From: Nitrospinota bacterium
GTDB taxonomy: Bacteria; JADFOP01; DATKYB01
Reading direction: 5' to 3'
Length of the DNA stretch: 7,029 nucleotides
Assembly (NCBI GenBank): GCA_035528715.1
Contig: DATKYB010000039.1
Span: forward strand, 1-7,029
The notes beneath the pieces are model-generated. The model did not search any database. It saw nothing but the letters and a program-made list of their open reading frames with translations, and was not told the DNA's origin. The stretch's first letter is position 1. The number at the start of each line of letters is the position of its first letter. Below, one piece after another: positions 5,577 to 7,029 of the stretch. Both the position numbers and the translations under genes were made by a program.

Positions 5577-5999
5577 TTATCTTTTTAATATCTTGTCATA
5601 CTCTTCAGATAAATCTTTCAGTGTAATCGACTCAAAAAATTTGTGAATCTGATCTCCTAGCTTCTTCCAGACCAGCCTTGTTACACATCTATCTATTCTA
5701 TCACAAAAATCCTTAACGCTTATGCATTGAACAGGATACATATTCTCATTAACGGCTAACAATATATCCTTTATACTTATATTATTAGATTTTTTGGCTA
5801 ATAAATATCCGCCCCCAGGGCCCCTGACACTCTTAACCAAACGAGCTTTCCTCAGCTTAACGTAGAGCTGCTCTAAATAATGTAATGATATGTCCTGCCT
5901 CTTTGAAATCTCTGATAACGATATCGGAAGTTTCTCAGAATGATAGGCTAAATCTACCATTGACCTGACCGCATATCTACCTCTTGTTGAGAGTCTCAC
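5577..5999 (-). CDS. IscR-like Rrf2-family transcriptional regulator
   Basis: The 140-residue protein is a winged-helix Rrf2 regulator very like IscR. It begins MRLSTRGRYAVRSMVDLA, has the recognition-helix segment ISKRQDISLHYLEQLYVKLRKARLVKSVRGPGGGYLLA (31-68), and ends with the dimer helix. Three Cys at 92, 99 and 105 match the [2Fe-2S] cluster Cys of IscR, but the position of the fourth IscR ligand (His107) is Arg108 here. That suggests altered cluster coordination or a partner ligand. The start is GTG at 5999 behind GGAGG, since no in-frame ATG fits. It lies between the JAMM peptidase (21-base gap) and the CYCXC gene (29-base gap), so it probably shares their transcript. By family knowledge it would sense iron-sulfur status, cysteine supply or redox stress; its targets are unknown. 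Confidence 0.92.
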   Translation of the reverse strand: MRLSTRGRYAVRSMVDLAYHSEKLPISLSEISKRQDISLHYLEQLYVKLRKARLVKSVRGPGGGYLLAKKSNNISIKDILLAVNENMYPVQCISVKDFCDRIDRCVTRLVWKKLGDQIHKFFESITLKDLSEEYDKILKR

Positions 6000-6021
6000 A
6001 TCTGCCCTCCTTTTCTTATCA

Positions 6022-6447
6022 CTATTTGACTATACTAAATTCTTTCTCTTCTATTTGACCCTTTTTTATATCGAAGACTTTTATAACAGGCTTGTTTAAA
6101 TCTTGGAGAGAAATGATAAAGTAGAAAGTTTCAGGGAACAAAGGCAAATCTGATTCAGGCCAAAAGGATTTTTCTATATCTGTCTTTGATGGATAAGCAT
6201 CCGAATGAGTATGAGAATGATAGATTCCTATTAACTCAAGACTTTTTTCTCTTATTTCCTTGTGAGCGTCTAGGAGATCTTTTGGATTCATAAAATAAGT
6301 ATCTGGGTTTTTATCATCATTTTCAATCTCATAGATATAAGATATCTTTCCGTTTTGTCCTGATAATAAGCCGCAGCCCTCATGGGGATACTCTTTCTTG
6401 GAATGAGTAATCATCTTATCAACGATAGATTTCGGAATAGTAATCAA
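6022..6447 (-). CDS. JAMM/MPN+ zinc metallopeptidase (M67, Mec-like)
   Basis: The 141-residue protein is a minimal bacterial JAMM domain. Glu23 in PHEGCGLLSG and the motif H77-S-H79-x7-S87-x2-D90 (HSHTHSDAYPSKTD) give the full zinc-binding and catalytic set, so it should be active. Bacterial relatives such as mycobacterial Mec cut cysteine or a C-terminal extension from ubiquitin-like sulfur-carrier proteins and are usually encoded with a ThiF/MoeB-type activating enzyme, as here. That supports a role in sulfur transfer or cysteine formation in the cytoplasm, although no sulfur-carrier gene is visible in the window. The start is TTG at 6447 with a GGGGGGA ribosome binding site close upstream. 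The next in-frame ATG, at codon 12, would remove the first beta strand. Confidence 0.9.
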   Translation of the reverse strand: MITIPKSIVDKMITHSKKEYPHEGCGLLSGQNGKISYIYEIENDDKNPDTYFMNPKDLLDAHKEIREKSLELIGIYHSHTHSDAYPSKTDIEKSFWPESDLPLFPETFYFIISLQDLNKPVIKVFDIKKGQIEEKEFSIVK

Positions 6448-6493
6448 ACTATCCCCCCTATTGAATTTTTCCTAAAAGCTCTTTAAAAATAAA

Positions 6494-6522
6494 AGGATAA
6501 AAGATTTTCCTCGGCTTGTAAA
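6494..6522 (-). promoter_or_regulatory. Possible promoter upstream of the JAMM gene
   Basis: TTTACA (6522-6517) and TATCCT (6499-6494) are 17 bases apart on the minus strand, inside the 98-base gap between the ThiF-like and JAMM genes. The -35 matches five and the -10 four of six consensus bases. The unusual length of this gap for such a compact cluster agrees with a start of transcription here, but read-through from the upstream gene is equally possible. Confidence 0.35.
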
Positions 6523-6545
6523 GATTTTAAATTTAAAATTTATTA

Positions 6546-7029
6546 TTAAAATCCTTTTCCATTGCCACACACAGGACAATTAGGGGACTTTTTAATATTT
6601 AATTTGCGAAATTCCATCTTTTCCCCGTCCCAGGTTAAAAGACGATTTTTGAGATTCGTACCCTTGCCGAGGAGAAATTTTATCGCTTCCATCGCTTGTA
6701 AGGTTGCGATAACCGCTGGTGTTGCTCCTAATACAGGAAAAACCTCCTTCTCCGGAGATGAAGGAAAGATGCACGCAAGACACCCCGTTTCAGGGGGATG
6801 GAAAAAGGTGAGCTGTCCTGACATTCCATAGATACCGCCATGGATAAAGGGTTTTTTGGTTTTGACACTGTATTCGTTCAAGAGATGCCGGGTCGGGAAG
6901 TTATCGAGACAGTCGATAATCAAATCGGCATCATGGGCAAAACGATCAATGTTTTCCTTAGTAATCTTTTCCGTGACCGGTTCAATGGTTACATCTGGAT
7001 TGATTTCAGAAAGAGTCTCCTTTGCTGAA
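6546..7029 (-). CDS. ThiF/MoeB/HesA-family E1-like adenylyltransferase, C-terminal part
   Basis: The frame is open to the window edge, giving the last 160 residues. The TTG at 6923 sits inside the conserved ADLIIDCLDN strand and is not a start, so the gene continues beyond the window. Visible are the DCLDN motif with the metal-binding aspartate, NEYSVKTKKPFIHGGIYGMSGQLTFFHP, and two Cys pairs (C83-x2-C86 as CLAC, C151-x2-C154 as CPVC) that form the structural zinc site of MoeB and ThiF. The segment VLGATPAVIATLQAMEAIKFLLG is also typical. The family adenylates the C-terminal Gly-Gly of ubiquitin-like sulfur carriers (MoaD, ThiS or CysO-like) to prepare them for thiocarboxylation. The ATP-binding N-terminal half is missing, so it cannot be assigned to molybdopterin, thiamine or cysteine synthesis. 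The JAMM neighbour leans towards the cysteine/CysO type. Confidence 0.92.
   Translation of the reverse strand, partial: SAKETLSEINPDVTIEPVTEKITKENIDRFAHDADLIIDCLDNFPTRHLLNEYSVKTKKPFIHGGIYGMSGQLTFFHPPETGCLACIFPSSPEKEVFPVLGATPAVIATLQAMEAIKFLLGKGTNLKNRLLTWDGEKMEFRKLNIKKSPNCPVCGNGKGF

Noticed and set aside
6524-6539. Perfect 16-bp AT-only palindrome after the ThiF-like gene
   Set aside because: ATTTTAAATTTAAAAT is composed only of A and T in an AT-rich gap, so chance is likely. It lacks the GC stem of a terminator and is not tied to a promoter.

Overview
All eleven genes or gene fragments recognised here lie on the minus strand, tightly packed, in AT-rich DNA with many adenine and thymine runs. 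Together they suggest an anaerobic or facultatively anaerobic respiring bacterium. The pointers are periplasmic multihaem cytochrome electron transfer, a NrfD-type quinone-interacting membrane protein, molybdenum-cofactor maturation and a probable selenoprotein. This combination is common in Desulfobacterota, Nitrospirota and related lineages, but the phylum is inferred from gene content only. Start codons are often not ATG: four genes start with TTG and one with GTG, each behind a purine-rich ribosome binding site.

In transcription order (right to left) the window opens with a sulfur-related group. It holds the 3' part of a ThiF/MoeB-like adenylyltransferase (6546-7029), a JAMM metallopeptidase (6022-6447), an IscR-like Rrf2 regulator (5577-5999) and a short membrane-anchored CYCXC-family protein (5075-5547). 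The last gene is the most striking item. Read simply, it stops after 91 codons. A shift of reading frame at 5274-5310 restores a conserved domain with CYCTC and HKSLLSCF motifs. That domain contains an in-frame TGA exactly where the family has the first Cys of a CxxC pair, followed at once by a hairpin resembling a bacterial SECIS element. I read it as a selenoprotein gene that also carries a frameshift (mutation, sequencing error or, less likely, recoding).

Next comes mobA-mobB (3805-4904), for molybdopterin guanine dinucleotide cofactor, with its own promoter at 4938-4964. Then follows a three-gene electron-transfer operon (903-3668): an octahaem c-type cytochrome with an N-terminal anchor, a Tat-exported ferredoxin with sixteen Cys for four [4Fe-4S] clusters, and a NrfD/PsrC-family integral membrane protein. 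It has a good sigma-70-like promoter at 3702-3730 overlapped by a perfect inverted repeat. The gene order matches nrfBCD, but no catalytic subunit is present in the window. Quinone oxidation or reduction would be linked through the iron-sulfur protein to the cytochrome chain.

The left end holds a MagIII/endonuclease III-like DNA glycosylase gene (48-725). The first 17 codons of a probable medium-chain zinc-type dehydrogenase (1-51) overlap its stop codon. No gap without a gene exceeds 300 bases. The largest, 726-902 and 4905-5074, hold promoter-like sequence and nothing else that I recognise.
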